Shown here: piece after piece, positions 36,855 through 48,616 of the stretch
How the letters are laid out: the number at the start of each line of letters is the position of its first letter
Numbering within the stretch: position 1 is the stretch's first letter
From: Glandiceps talaboti
Lineage: Eukaryota; Hemichordata; Enteropneusta; Spengelidae
Direction: 5' to 3'
Assembly: GCF_964340395.1 (NCBI RefSeq)
Contig: NC_135550.1
Coordinates: forward strand, 25,242,676-25,306,675
Length of the DNA stretch: 64,000 nt
Program-made: the position numbers and the translations under genes
The notes under the pieces: generated by a model
What the model was told of the DNA's origin: nothing
Database searches by the model: none
What the model saw: the letters and a program-made list of their open reading frames with translations, nothing else

Positions 36855-37301
36855 GTTGCGTTTTTGTGTTGTCGAATTGCAGATAACTTCTAATGGCGCG
36901 TATGTCTACCTGAACACGGTATCTGTGATATCAACATTACTAGCCATGTATGCACTCGTCACCATATACAAGGCGTCCAAAGAACCACTCCGGGGATTCA
37001 ATATAAGCAAGAAGTTCATGATAGTACAGCTGTCCTTAGTCCTCGTCAACGTTCAGCATCCATTCCTTGGTATACTAGTCTCAACTGAGGTTATCAAATG
37101 TATTGATCCAATCAACAGCCAGACTAGGGCCAATAGTAAGTATTAAATGTAGATAGTGGTGGAACGCAACACTTCAATTTATTGTGAATAAAACAATTTG
37201 TTTCTCGACAAGCTTTTACTTCTATTTCAATATTGCATGTGATTTTGATCTTTGTACGTTGAGGAGGTGATTGACTTTCGCAATGTTCGAGGGCAGGAGG
37301 T

Positions 37302-37388
<87 letters not shown>

Positions 37389-37729
37389 TGGGAAATGTTT
37401 ACAGACTACCACTTAGTTACAATAACTGCTCTAATAGATGCCTGTCTCTCTTCTCTTCTACAGTACTCTACAACATGCTAATTGTGATAGAGATGTTCTT
37501 CATTTCTATGCTAGCAGTCTTCGTATTCCGTACACGAGCAGGTAACATGAGACATCTCATCTCCAAACCTTCTCTGTGGCTGAAACAGAAGGGAACAGAA
37601 GAACAGGAAATGATACAGGTGACGATCGCTGTTCCCAACAACAACGTACACACTGAAGGCACTATTTATGAACGTAGAGCTTCGTTGTTTGAATATGCTC
37701 TAACGCATGCAGAGGTCACAAAAGTGTGA
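28496..37729 (+). CDS. SLC51A: organic solute transporter alpha-like, copy 1 (interrupted by a LINE in intron 3)
   Basis: This is a seven-helix plasma-membrane protein of the OST-alpha (Solute_trans_a) family. In vertebrates OST-alpha pairs with OST-beta to move bile acids and steroids by facilitated diffusion. Coding exons are 28496-28661, 29682-29836, 30136-30209, 36142-36300, 36621-36732, 36883-37135 and 37464-37729. All are GT-AG and in frame, giving 394 aa. The N-terminal exon is Thr/Ser-rich with NIS and NET sequons, and ends in the family's DDPFTY block. One helix each lies in exons 2, 3, 4, 5 and 7, and two in exon 6. Family hallmarks are DYYGG, a Cys-rich loop (LLCCCPCLPP) in exon 4, VLWTD in exon 5 and PLRGFN in exon 6. 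The cytosolic tail ends THAEVTKV. A 5.5-kb retrotransposon in intron 3 need not disrupt the gene if the roughly 5.9-kb intron is removed. A possible AATAAA lies at 38353-38358. Confidence 0.9.
30450..30503. repeat. (GAT/GAC)n microsatellite at the LINE 5' junction
   Basis: The tract starts as GAC repeats and becomes pure GAT. It stops where the LINE 5' region begins. It has the same unit and orientation as the tract at the LINE 3' end. Confidence 0.9.
30504..35990 (+). mobile_element. full-length Tx1-like (L1/Tx1 clade) LINE retrotransposon
   Basis: This non-LTR retrotransposon has a 5' UTR of about 210 bases, a gag-like ORF1 with a CCHC knuckle and an ORF2 with AP-like endonuclease plus reverse transcriptase. 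ORF2 phrases such as CRRAIISLHPKKGD, WRPISLL and IFDNIHLLRD are typical of the Tx1 branch. There is no LTR and no evident 3' UTR. The element sits in sense orientation in intron 3 of OST-alpha copy 1. GAT microsatellite lies on both sides, so no separate target-site duplication can be read. Both ORFs are uninterrupted, which implies a recent insertion. The 5' boundary is inferred from the end of the microsatellite. Confidence 0.85.
30717..32285 (+). CDS. LINE ORF1, gag-like nucleic-acid-binding protein
   Basis: About 522 aa from the ATG at 30717 (context AAGATGG). The frame is open further upstream to about 30648 but without an ATG. The first part, up to about residue 180, resembles the conserved ORF1 domain of Tx1-type elements. 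A CCHC zinc knuckle follows (CFKCNQTGHIQRNC). The remainder is a long Asn/Thr/Gln-rich low-complexity stretch, then a Pro/Ser-rich segment, and a short charged C-terminus. The expected role is binding element RNA to form the retrotransposition particle. The stop lies 26 bases before the ORF2 start, so ORF2 probably depends on reinitiation or similar coupling. Confidence 0.85.
   Translation: MATRATSQLPTLFAGLTRKHAIKCEPIDGVPVETFLKAVAEVTGPGNIKAASRAHGSVIVYLNSVTWVETICINGLQVGGYTSYVEPLVKPATKIVVSGVPPFIPNELIEHELSRFGKLVSGIKTIPLGCKDEKLRHVQSFRRQVFVLLDTDLRGYINGPTTIEFEGKNHTIYLSTDEMRCFKCNQTGHIQRNCQQGQSIQDNDNTNTANQDGNQQSVNNNNTHTDTTVQPVDITTEPMDVNQPPVNKTTELTANEAQQDNITTEPMNISQLATNENTVPTAKGGKANNETTPRNTDTNEEDRNDTPEKHTAQNTTKPQRTETVNSLVDQNNVTQHNTNTTVEERVLTPPPPFPPSPDLNFSIASPVSTPDPTPSFQLSGLTPLQSPSQTLDSQSISYSPLDSTLSESTQESTDTPMNEIDDNESVMSDISDTSASYGISAKSIEEFLTEIKHSKKFIEQCTDFDPNLKDLAKNLLHYRSTQPLTTATKARIYKLVTKIKLHLRTVGKKTNVKDSLPSASSN
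32312..35995 (+). CDS. LINE ORF2, endonuclease-reverse transcriptase (Tx1-like)
   Basis: 1227 aa, uninterrupted. The AP-endonuclease-like domain covers about residues 1-235: Asn11 in TLNTRG, Glu41 in LLQETH, GGDFNC near 145 and the terminal FSDHSLV block near 228. The reverse transcriptase domain runs from about 460 (RSPGIDGLPNEFY) to about 760, with the catalytic YADD near 696. The C-terminal part carries a CPLCEEQDSLSHIFLDC zinc-binding-like motif near 1146. It nicks the target and copies element RNA by target-primed reverse transcription. The last codon AGA and the TGA stop run straight into the GAT repeat, so the stop is supplied by the microsatellite. A few C-terminal residues could therefore be missing compared with relatives. 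Confidence 0.93.
35991..36053. repeat. (GAT)n microsatellite at the LINE 3' end
   Basis: Twenty or so GAT units directly follow the ORF2 coding sequence and supply its stop codon. Host intron sequence resumes at about 36054, and the exon 4 acceptor lies at 36140-36141. Confidence 0.9.
36811..36854. repeat. (ATC)n microsatellite in OST-alpha copy 1 intron 5
   Basis: Pure ATC run ending 29 bases before the exon 6 acceptor. This is the complement orientation of the GAT tracts flanking the LINE. Confidence 0.95.
37303..37388. repeat. (GACA)n microsatellite in OST-alpha copy 1 intron 6
   Basis: Pure GACA run about 75 bases before the last coding exon. Confidence 0.95.
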
Positions 37730-37851
37730 AGGGCTTTAACTGATGACCGGATATGATTGCTTATATGAAATAATACTTGTAATTATGATAACGATCAAAA
37801 AAAATTAGTAACAAATCACGACCTGGATAAATGTACAAGAAGTAATATCCA

Positions 37852-37978
37852 GAGAATAGAATAGAATATAATATAATATAATATAATAGAATAGAATAGA
37901 ATAGAATAGAATAGTATGGCATAGAATAGAATAGAATAGAATAGAATAGAATAGAATAGAATAGAATAGAATAGAATG
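37852..37978. repeat. (TAGAA)n pentanucleotide repeat
   Basis: About 25 units with a few TATAA variants, about 125 bases downstream of the OST-alpha copy 1 stop codon and possibly in its 3' UTR. Confidence 0.95.
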
Positions 37979-40657
37979 GCATAAACCATATATAACTTAC
38001 ACAAGACACATTATATTTCATTTACATAATACATCCACTGGGTAAGCTACCAAACACAAATGTCAAAAAACACGAGATTTTAAATTATGTAAGAATTCTT
38101 GGTTTGCCTTAACTACGTGCCTTCTTTAACGACAGTGCTAAATCCGCATTGTTTCCATGGTTTCAGACTAGTGGTTGTATATTTCAAATTGTATGTCACA
38201 TTTTTAAAAAAATAGCGAACTTTCGTAACCACTTTTGACACCAAGGTAATCCCTGAAGGAAGACAGTGTCCGCCAGTCAGTTACATGTCGTTTAATAATT
38301 AAAAAACTACGGTATAATAATTCATAATACTTCCAAGTCTGTACTTGTATTCAATAAAAAGCTAATCCTTGTAGAGGACTATAGTCAAATTTTCTAATAT
38401 TACTTTTCAAACCAGTTCTGTTATTTAAATTCGGGTAAAGTTTTGTGAAGTTTTTAGTAGCCAACTTGTTAAATGCACTGTATATCAGTATTATACATCT
38501 ATATTTTTATATGGACAAGATTTGAAAGTTTTTTGAAAACCATGCAGACTTTTGGCGGTGAAATATGTTGTACGAGTGTTTTATTATAAAGTGTCATTAG
38601 GAGTCCTTCCTTACTCATTTCATTGATTGAGGGATTGAGATTCAGGGGTGTGTATAACCTTTCACTTACACTATTTATGGATTTTTAGATTCTAAATTTG
38701 TTGTAAATCCAGTTATTTTTTGATGTTTTTTTGTTGCACATGTTGTAAATGTGAATATTAAGCCATAATTAGCATATTCATGGTATGACTTGTATACTCG
38801 TGAAAGTGGTGTATGGATATGTATATAACTAGCGAAATTTGTATTAATATATTCATATATTTGTTTGTGACTCCACTATACAATGGCGGTTTTGAAGAAT
38901 TAAAATTAATGTTTGATTTTGTACGGTTATTAATTCGAATAAAAATAAAGTCCATTACTATTTACAAGTCAACTTATCGATGATAACATCAGCGGTCAGA
39001 TGTCATTGTGTGGGATGGTAGTTATATCAACTGGTGCACATTAATTGTCGACCTTTGACAAGCATCTCATTTGATTTGACATACAACATTCTCATTTCAG
39101 ATTTACGTGCATTGCAGCAAAGACGACCCAAGTCTTAAAACATAGTTGGCCATAAAACCATGCATGTAAGGGTTGACACCTTCTAGAACAACTTTTTGGC
39201 AGAAAAAACATTTCAATTTTGTACGATTTAATGTTTTTATCAATTTGCATATGCGTAAAATAGAATAATTTCGTAAACATTCATTTATTCTATAGATAAA
39301 AGCATATCAACTTCCACATATATCATTGTATGCAGTGGAAAGTTACTATTGACCAACATGGTGGAAATTTGTTGACAATGAGCACTATAAAACCTTAGAA
39401 AGTGATGAATGGCCCTTTATGTGAAACTATAGTCGCATACATAAATCATATGATGTCATCGGTTGCTATGGGTATGAGAACAGGGGTTTCATTTTGATGA
39501 TGATATTGCATACAACCTGTTTTAATCTAGGGAATGGTTTAAATTACAGTTGCACAAGTCTGCAGTGTACCAGCTTGGGTCTGATGTACGTTGGCAATTC
39601 TCTTTTGGTCGGTTTTCACTACTGAAGGTTAGACAGGTCTATACTGTCATGCTTTTTGGAAATCTTGAAACAAATACGTTGACGTAAATATGGCATGCCT
39701 CCTGACGCCATTCTGTTTCTCGATGACTTTCAAAATTATGATTTCATGAAAAAAAATGAGCAAGGTTAAGATCAAACAAACACTTTATATTATTCACCCT
39801 ATGACGTAGTTACATACCTATACACCTGAATAATGTACAATACAGTTACCATACATCTTTTGTTTTATCCAGAGCAAATTTAACTATGACATCTTAAAAT
39901 GCGATTTTGTTTGTCAAATAACTACATTACCCCGGCTACGCAGTTTGCTTTCGTCCACTTGTACTTTGAGTTTTGCAACTGAAATGTCATACTAGTTCGT
40001 ATTGTTCGTACTGATCACTAGTGGAGTCTTATTTCTGCCAGTAGTTACCGTCACTACCATATAGATATACAATTACTTGAAAACTAAGCCACGGGCTGTT
40101 ACATGTAATCACATTCATAAATGTACACTCATATCAACCGGTATAGTTGAGGATGAAATAGACGTAAACCACACCATATCCCATCACTCTATCCTGCTAG
40201 TTCCGTGACTTTTGCACGTAGACTTTCTATCAGGATATAATACCATGCGTTTTCAGAATTCACTAAATATAGCACACAAAATGAAATTATACCATTGTAC
40301 ATTTAAATGTGTGTCATCCATCTTTGTCAATGCATGGTGTTTTTTCTATTGTTTGTATTCTGAGGTTTGTTTCAGGCTATCGTTCAGGGCAAGAAATACC
40401 GCAGCCTCGACGCAGAGGGAGTTTGGTTGACTAATTATGTAGTCAGTTTAATTTGCATAAGATTACAGGATTTGCAAGTCCCTTTCATTTCAATGTTGAC
40501 AAAGTTGTGCAATGGTCCGTTCTATACTGTATGTGTTTACACTGTCACTTTTGACCTATGTCGACGGTGTAACGGAGACCCAGGTTACACAGTGAAGTTT
40601 TTGCTAGCATCCCATCATATTTCATACACACAAGGTAGCGTGGAGTGTGGATACATT
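37979..40657. other. intergenic between OST-alpha copies 1 and 2; nothing recognised
   Basis: AT-rich sequence without convincing exons or long repeats. An open frame leads into the copy 2 start from about 40367 but lacks family similarity before the chosen ATG. Confidence 0.4.
38353..38358 (+). terminator. candidate polyadenylation signal of OST-alpha copy 1
   Basis: AATAAA about 620 bases after the stop. The intervening 3' UTR would contain the TAGAA pentanucleotide repeat. Confidence 0.3.
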
Positions 40658-43600
40658 ATGGCAGACACAATCTTAAACACTGCAATGGCGAGTAAAGTGA
40701 ATGACAGCACAACCGACACAACAGGTATAAATGCTACTACCGAAGCCTCGTATCCACTTTGCTCCATCGACGATCCGTTCTCCTACCAAATATTTCAAAG
40801 TAAGTAACATGCTAGACTTTCAAATTGCAATGGTGAAAGTACGGCTACATGCATGTACATGGTTTTGAGTCTAAACATGATTCATTATTTCCCATACTTT
40901 GTTTCATACGGTGTAAACAAATCAATACTGTTTTTAGACGAATGATGGCATCACCTTTTACCTACATGCAATTGACAAGGTACACAAGTGATGGTGACAG
41001 GAAGTAGAAACTAAGTTACAATATCACCCGTTCTTGTGACACAAGAGATCGGGACAAAAACACGGGTTGTGCTACTTTTTGCAATCATGATTGCATTTGC
41101 AAGTGTTAACATCATGTCTATGCAAATTGAAACCAATTTCAGTTTCTGTAGAGATCCATTGTAGGCCTTCAAATTTGTGAAAAGTTTTTGTTTAATCGTT
41201 TACATAAGCTCTTTGTCAGACCGGGGACTATGGTGGCATACACCCTAAGATAACAATGCCTAGATTCCATTTAGCTTTATATATAGCAGCGGAATTGCAT
41301 CGACATATTAACAAACGGGTCGTAAAGACTAACACGATCAGCTGTCTGATCAGCTGTGAGAATTCATCTTCTTCTGAGATTGCTCTAAAAGTACTGAAGT
41401 GTTCAGGATAAGCAACCAAACGTTCCAGTCACTTATTGATAGGTATCAAAGTTCAACTACTTGTGTCAGATGTTTGAAAGTTGTTGATATCAGAAATTGA
41501 TATGTTGACAGTCTACGTGTATAATATCACTGTTACGATTAACATAATAATATTAAAACAGGGTGGTGTTTTTTTATTTATATATGCATCACACAACAAA
41601 GAATACACATACAAGCAGGGAAATTAAATTCACACAATTACAAGATAAGAAAGAGACGAATGTTATGTTCTGAAACTATGCGACTGAGGACTGGCAAAAT
41701 AGCAAAAGCTGTGCGTATCAGTGGCCAGTTCGCATTTAGAGAGATTACGTGTTTTGCAATCAAACTGATTTCATATCTACTAGTGGTGACGACAACGAAA
41801 CACTGACTGTCTATTGTGAGTTAGCAACATACCTTATCAGAAGACTATTGAATTTATTTTTACTATTTATAGATATTAATAAATATGGTATCTTATTTCA
41901 AATCTTAGCTAAATGATAGCTAAAGGAGAATTGGCTACGTCTAAAGCGTCTGAAATTCCTTCAAGGACATGCGAATTTGTCATATATCTTATAGTCAGAG
42001 AAACAATGTTGGTAAATTTCCTAAATATAAATCATGTATAAATCACCCAACCTGACAGTTAAATTATTCATATACTAGTATTTCCAAAATATTTAGAAGT
42101 CTAAAGAAGGGGTTCACTTGGTGTCTGAAACGGACTAAAAGTTACAAGTCCAACCATTTTCTTCAAAACACTGTGCACAGGTAGTAAAGCTGTGGGGTAG
42201 GTGCTGCCCCATACCTCTAGACAGTATGAAATATGGGGAAGAATTGAGGGAATACATTGACAGTACAACAAATCCAAGATGTGCTTTGGGACAAATTTAA
42301 AGTAACGAAGTTTAGCGATAAGACCATTTTTGCACTAATCATAGCACAGAATATCGTCACGTCTATTGCAAACTTAGTTAAGATGAACAAATGTAGCAGA
42401 GATTGTAAAGTGGTAAGTTGTACTGCAAATAAGAGCCTCACAATTTACAAAATGACTGTATTCACAAACTGTGGTTGAAAAGAGACAAGTTAATATAAAT
42501 AATTTGTACCCCAATAGAGGGTTGGTTTATTGGCGTAAAAGTAGAGGAGTCTCATTCATGTTGATTTAAGCAATCAGTTCTTTGATTGACATTATTCATG
42601 AATATTCATTTTCCAAATGTAAAAGTGTAAGTGTATGTGTTTGTTGACAATCGTTGTATACATCAAATAGTGGAGGTAAAGTCAACTTCCATGCCTGTAC
42701 TTACACAACCCGTTCTCTATACATTCCCCATCACACCAGGTTTTTTTTTCACTGTAAGCCTGTTAGATATTAAATACAACTTATGCGTCTCAAAAATATT
42801 GATAAATGCTGTTTTGTCCATATGTTCACATCAACCATTTCGTTTTCAAAGAGAAGTGATCCCATCGAGGATTTCAGAAAAACTTTCGTACATATGGTTA
42901 TTTGATAATATAATATAACAGAAAGCAATAGAGATGTACAAAAAAAAACAATCAAAGCCCAATGAAAATTACCCTAAGTTCAGTTTTCTTTATAGGATAA
43001 CTTTACTGGTCAGGATATGCCACAGGTTGTTGTTTTTTTGTTCGTTGTGTCATTTACTATTAGGTTTAGTTACGATCGGGGTAGATAACAAGTGTCAATA
43101 TTTTCACCAGAATTTACTCCAAGCTCCTTACTTCTTCCACGAACTTGCAGCAGTTGAAGAATGGAAGACCAACTTCTACCAAAATCTCAAAATCACTTGA
43201 GAAGAAATCTTTTATTTCATCCATACTTAATGTTCATGGACAAAGTATGGAGCTCGGAGTAAATTCTGCTGAAAGCATTGGCACTTGTTATCTATCCAGA
43301 TAAAGTTAACGTAATCCGTAATACACACAGGAATAGCGGATGTTTGTTTGATGACATTAATGTGTTTTGAACATTCGCTGAACTTTTACTTTCACAGATT
43401 GTTTACTAAGTTCATCACGTTCAAAGTCCTTGTTTGTATATATCAACACAAAACATTGTTATAAATACCCCGTAATGTATAAACACTTCGTTAAAATGTT
43501 AACCTATAAGAGGTTGACTTAAAATATTCACCGTAGAGGACACTCTTTCAATCGCTCCCAAGCGTGGCCAACGACAACGAACTTGTCAATCAACACTCTG

Positions 43601-46600
43601 TGTAAACCACAGGGGCGTGTAATATTTCATAGATTGTTGTTTTCCAGGTCTACAGACTAAATATAACAACCTTTTGATTAATATATATTCCTACATGTAA
43701 GGGGAAGAGACAAGGTAATATTTCTTCGTAGTATAGAGATTGATACATTTGTAGCAGCAAGATTCGTACGATATTTTCCTAAGAAAATATAAACGACATT
43801 CTAAGCAATAAGAAAACAACAATCTATGAAATATTACACGCCCCTGTGGTGTAAACGGTGGCCAGTACACGTCATGTTGTTCAACCGTAATCAGGCTTGT
43901 CGTTCAAAAAGAAAAGGGGTATCTGATTTGATAGCACGAAACGTTGGTATCTTACAGACGATGTATTTCAGTGGTGGACAAACCGACAGGTATCTTCCTA
44001 TGGGTGACAATGTATTTTATTTTCGCCACTAGGTTTATATTTTATCGAAAGCTAGTGATTATCTTGGTGATTATATTTCTCGTAAAAACATATTCAACGC
44101 TACATAATGGTTTATCTCCTAATATTTATTTTTAATGTGATGGTTACTAGCGGGTTACTACACTCTTACGGTTCAAGAATGACATAAAATTGAACATTTT
44201 ACACTGCCTTTATGCAAACTTTACAAAGCGTACTAGAATGTTATGATTTATATAATAACGAGTGATTCATGATTTAATTTGAATGGCAACACAGTACGAC
44301 ATAAAGATTTGATTGAGATTAACGAGTGTTAAAAATAACCTAATATGATGCATCAGATGAATTATAGTTTATAAACGTTTTAGAACATAATAATTCATAA
44401 AAAATTCAATTGTGTTCGAATTCAAACATGAAACTTTACAATAATTATTTCTTCGTACATTTTTTTTCAGATATTTCGGATGGTAGAATTGTGCTGCTCA
44501 CATTGGCATGTATCTTAACTCTTCTTACCATTATTATTTTCATGGAGGCTGTCTACTTTGTACAAAAACACCTACCAACGTCATCAAGACGAATACATAT
44601 CATTTGGATCTTAGGACTCTTTCCAGTGAGTGACGACATGCTAGCTAATTTACATATCCAGCTTACTAATTTACATATGCCTTTAAACACACTCAGTGGG
44701 AATTTTGGTTTCTCTAAATATAAAACTTTGATTTGATTTTGATCTTGTGCAGGATGTTATAACACGGTTCTTTTTTACATCCAACAGGCGTACTCCTTCA
44801 CATCGTTGTTAGCTCTGATGGTACCAAGATCGCACTTCATTGCTTCTATTCACTCTTCACTGTAAGTATATGTAATGAGTGGCTTATTCAAAACTTCTCA
44901 TCACACAAGAATTAATAACCATAAGACGATAAAATGTAGCACTCATGGTAAGAATTTTGTTGAACCTGACGAAGTTTTTGTTTCAGTCTCGTGATTTCCA
45001 TTGTAAATGTATTTCGTGTACAGTAAATGAACGTGAGGAGCAAATCCAGTTACTGGACAATTTACAGAACAATTCACATCCGTGTCAGATCCGGCCATTT
45101 CTATCTTCATACTTGAAATCAACTTTGCATATTGAGAGTCCATACAAAGGTATGAAATGTCTCACTGCTCTATTTATGCTAATATTTCTCTGCCATTTTG
45201 TTCATTCACCTGAAAATTGACATTGCTTCGCAATACCTGTTACTATGACAACATTTTCCACTTGGCAAAACCTATATTCTCCATTTATTTTGTTTCCATG
45301 AAGGTACCTATCGGTAGCATTATATAGCTTTGTACTTCTTATCTTTGACTACTATGGTGGTTTTGATGCAGCTGTTGTGATACTGGCCGAGGAAAAAGCG
45401 TCCATAGCGGCACCACCTGTACTGTGTTGCTGTGTCTGCTGCTTACCGAAAGTTAAAGTTACAAGGTAAACTGTCTAACATGACAAAAAAAACTGTAATT
45501 ACAAACTCTTGTGTGATTTGGTAAGAACGTGGTCTATCATAAACATTGTTGAATGTATGATCTAATATCCCGTATATATATTAATTGGGTCAACATTTAA
45601 AAATAAATTTTGAGTGTTGATGCGGATGCAGGAACTGAGGACTGAAGATTCAATTCAATAATACACATTTCTGACAGCTTTGTGATTGATGTATGACGTT
45701 TATAGCATGTGTTATTCCCTCTTTAATAATCAACTACATTTTTTTTCTAAAGAACTTTCGAAATCGTTTTATTTTCGTTTACAGCAAACTTCTAAATATC
45801 ATGAAACGCCTGGTATTCCAAATGGCACTCGTTGGTCCCATTGTACGCTTTATTTCATCTGTGTTATGGACAGACGGACGGTTTAAGCCTGGCAAGGTAT
45901 GTTACAATGATACAACGATGTATATGGCTTGAAATACATATCGAGTAGAACTGAGACACTGTCCACGAAAACAGTCAAAATGATTTGCGCTATTCAGTTC
46001 ATAGAACGACCACACAATAATTTGTCTGGCTTAGCAACTAAAGCAATTTCTGACTATCAATTTATCTAAACTTTCCATTTTTGTTACCTCACAGGTTGCA
46101 TTTGACGAGGCTTATATCTATCTTAATACCATCCTCATCGTTTCATCTATTCTTGGTATCTATGGCCTTCAAGTTATCTATCGTATTTCGGAGAAACCAC
46201 TCCAAGAATTCCGCATTCGGCCCAAATTTTTCTCCCTCCAAGTGACGGTGATACTTGCAAATTTACAGCATCCGCTTCTAGGTATACTTGTTACGATGAA
46301 TGTCATCAAATGTGCTGATCCACTAGCCAGTGATACCAGAGCAAATAGTAAGTACATGTTAATACTTCATGTATACAGGTACAGACATACAGATGACATC
46401 AGGATATCGCCATATTGTCTACGCACACACTAACTCCCTAGCCACCTACTTTGAACATTTCAGTAATTCATGCTGTCTTATTTTTATATCTCAATGCGAA
46501 CACCTAGTCATTAATTTAATATGACTTTTGCATGGGTGTTTACGAAATTTAATTTCTTATACTTCATTATTAAATTCACAAGTTGTGGTTGTTGTTTTAC

Positions 46601-47677
46601 TTGATATATAACAAACGTTTACTGCTGAACACAGCATGATTGATATTGAGGGGAGTGTAAAAAGCTGAATTAATGTACACAAAACTCTCCTCAATCACAA
46701 TCCTGCTGTGTTCAGCAATAAAGTGCTATTATCTAGCAAGTGAAACAACAACCACAACTTGCCAAATGATCAGCTTTGATCATTGTAACTGTACATGTTA
46801 TGTACAGTCTTCTGGCGAACACTCCCTGTTTTAGCTCTAAGTTTTGTAATTTTTGCTTTGAGGGATGTGGGTCTGATCAGATCTATTTCAAATTCGGATT
46901 GTTCCAAATTACATCGCGGCGACACAATACAGGGGTAGTACAGTGCCTTGTACTCCATTGAATAATTGCACTTTTAAATTGGGGAAGTACACATGCACGG
47001 GCATGCAGTTCAGCAAGTCAAAATTTCCAGTGTCTTTCTATAAAACATGTTGATTTTAAAACAGAGGACAGCAGTAATTGCTGTGCTTATTCATCATACA
47101 TATAATTGGTCATGTGACAACGATGTTATTTTCCTCACAAACAAAACATACATGTTTTTGTTGTTTCTGTATGATTTGACTCTAGATAATGTATTTTTTT
47201 ACATTATTTCATGTCAAATAAAATACACTTTACTATACTATACTGTAACATTGTCATGTGCTGAGTATAACGACGAACTCTTTGATAGTTTTTTAAAAGT
47301 ACGTTGTAAAAAGCCTGTACCAATTTCTATATATGACTCTATTTGAGTATTGAAAATGCTAACTTATTGCTGTTGTTATTTTGTTTTCAGTGTTATATGA
47401 CGCCCTCATCGTCCTGGAAATGTTCCTGATATCAATCGCTGCCAGGATACTATTCCGGAGAAGAAGTGGTAACCTTGACTACCTGATCTCTAGGCCGAGT
47501 TTAAAGTTGATACAGAAAGACAATGGGGAAAAGGAAATGGGACTGATGGAAAAGAGTGGACTTGCCGGCAGCAACAACAACAGTAGATCAGACATGTTAA
47601 CGGAGAAGAGCAAGACATACGACCGTAAAGCCGATTTGTACACATTCGCGTTGTCAAACGATTCCAGTAAAGTTTGA
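40658..47677 (+). CDS. SLC51A: organic solute transporter alpha-like, copy 2
   Basis: OST-alpha family membrane transporter subunit, 394 aa. Coding exons are 40658-40799, 44471-44625, 44788-44861, 45304-45465, 45785-45896, 46095-46347 and 47391-47677, with the same phases as copy 1. The N-terminus has NDS and NAT sequons and the SIDDPFSY block. Helices lie in exons 2-7. Hallmarks are DYYGGFDAA, the Cys-rich loop VLCCCVCCLPK, VLWTDG, RISEKPLQEF and LFRRRSGN at the end of the last helix. The tail aligns clearly with copy 1 (LISRPSL, then YDRKADLYTFAL) and ends SSKV, so copies 1 and 2 are recent duplicates. Intron 1 is long (about 3.7 kb) and carries two foldback elements; intron 6 carries another. 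A possible AATAAA lies at 48034-48039, after a GAT microsatellite. Confidence 0.9.
43083..43297. mobile_element. foldback element in OST-alpha copy 2 intron 1
   Basis: Imperfect inverted arms of about 65 bases (43083-43147 and 43231-43297) share AGATAACAAGTG and CAGAATTTACTCC with their complements. The spacer is about 80 bases. No coding capacity. Confidence 0.55.
43606..43850. mobile_element. MITE with perfect 39-base inverted repeats and GTAA duplication
   Basis: The arms 43606-43644 and 43812-43850 are perfect reverse complements (ends ACCACAGGGGCGTGTAATAT and its complement). GTAA lies immediately outside on both sides (43602-43605, 43851-43854), consistent with a 4-base target-site duplication. 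The interior is AT-rich and non-coding. It sits in intron 1 of OST-alpha copy 2. Confidence 0.75.
46579..46761. mobile_element. foldback/MITE-like element in OST-alpha copy 2 intron 6
   Basis: Terminal inverted repeats of 25 bases (46579-46603, 46737-46761) with one mismatch begin CAAGTTGTGGTTGTTGTTT. Inner arms around 46620-46657 and 46683-46719 also pair, sharing TGCTGAACACAGCA, so almost the whole element folds back. No clear target duplication. Confidence 0.65.
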
Positions 47678-47867
47678 TAATATCCTGGGTTATAATGGTA
47701 ACTGCTCTGTAGCATTCTAACAATTTGAGTTATGTTACAACCTATTAAAGACTAGAGTAGTCGTATGTCTAGTAAAATAGAAAGTGATCGCTCCCACTGG
47801 TATTACTAGCAAATGTACAATTGCAAATCATGATAATAATTGAGGCAGACAACTTAGATGGTGATGA

Positions 47868-47883
47868 TGCCGATGATGCCGAC

Positions 47884-47982
<99 letters not shown>

Positions 47983-48025
47983 GTGGTGATGATGATGATG
48001 ATGTTGATGAATATGATGATGATGG
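47868..48025. repeat. (GAT)n microsatellite downstream of OST-alpha copy 2
   Basis: Long GAT run with GCC, GGT and GTT interruptions. It is probably in the 3' UTR of copy 2 if the AATAAA at 48034 is used. Confidence 0.95.
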
Positions 48026-48033
48026 GGAGAAAA

Positions 48034-48039
48034 AATAAA
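48034..48039 (+). terminator. candidate polyadenylation signal of OST-alpha copy 2
   Basis: AATAAA about 360 bases after the stop, just past a long GAT microsatellite. Confidence 0.3.
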
Positions 48040-48404
48040 TGTATAAGATATATTCTTTATATTTCATTGTAGATATGTTGTCTGTTTCAAAAAAATCCTC
48101 TACACTATTGTAATGATAGTCCTCGGTGTTATCAGGAAAGTCAGCAAATCTACAAAATGTAAAACTTCTACCAGTCAATGGTGAAAACACATTCTGATGG
48201 TCTACGTTGACTCGCTATACCCAACTCAAAAATATCGATCACGTGAGCATCTTTCCCGGAATATCACGTGACTTCGCATATACAACCCCTGAATAAACAC
48301 CGATGCGTTTGTTTTTCCATCTCTCTATAATTTGCAGCATATCTTCGTTAGAACTTCTTTACTAGGGTGGTGTTGTTATAACATGACTATACATGCCAAA
48401 ACCA

Positions 48405-48455
48405 CATACATACATACATACATACATACATACATACATACATACATACATACAT

Positions 48456-48506
<51 letters not shown>

Positions 48507-48616
48507 TACATACATACATACATACATACATACATACATACATACATACATACATACATACATACATACATACATACATACATACATACATACATACATA
48601 CATACATACATACATA
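48405..48616. repeat. (CATA)n-(CAGA)n-(CATA)n microsatellite
   Basis: Intergenic between OST-alpha copies 2 and 3. A GACA core is flanked by CATA runs. Confidence 0.95.

Noticed and set aside
28496-37729. TMEM184 rather than OST-alpha
   Set aside because: Same superfamily, but the Cys-rich loop after DYYGG, the VLWTDG block and the overall exon motifs fit OST-alpha.
28496-37729. OST-alpha copy 1 as a pseudogene because of the LINE
   Set aside because: The insertion is wholly intronic and all seven exons keep frame and splice sites.
47821-48072. Poly-Asp/poly-Met open frame
   Set aside because: Arises from the GAT microsatellite after the OST-alpha copy 2 stop.
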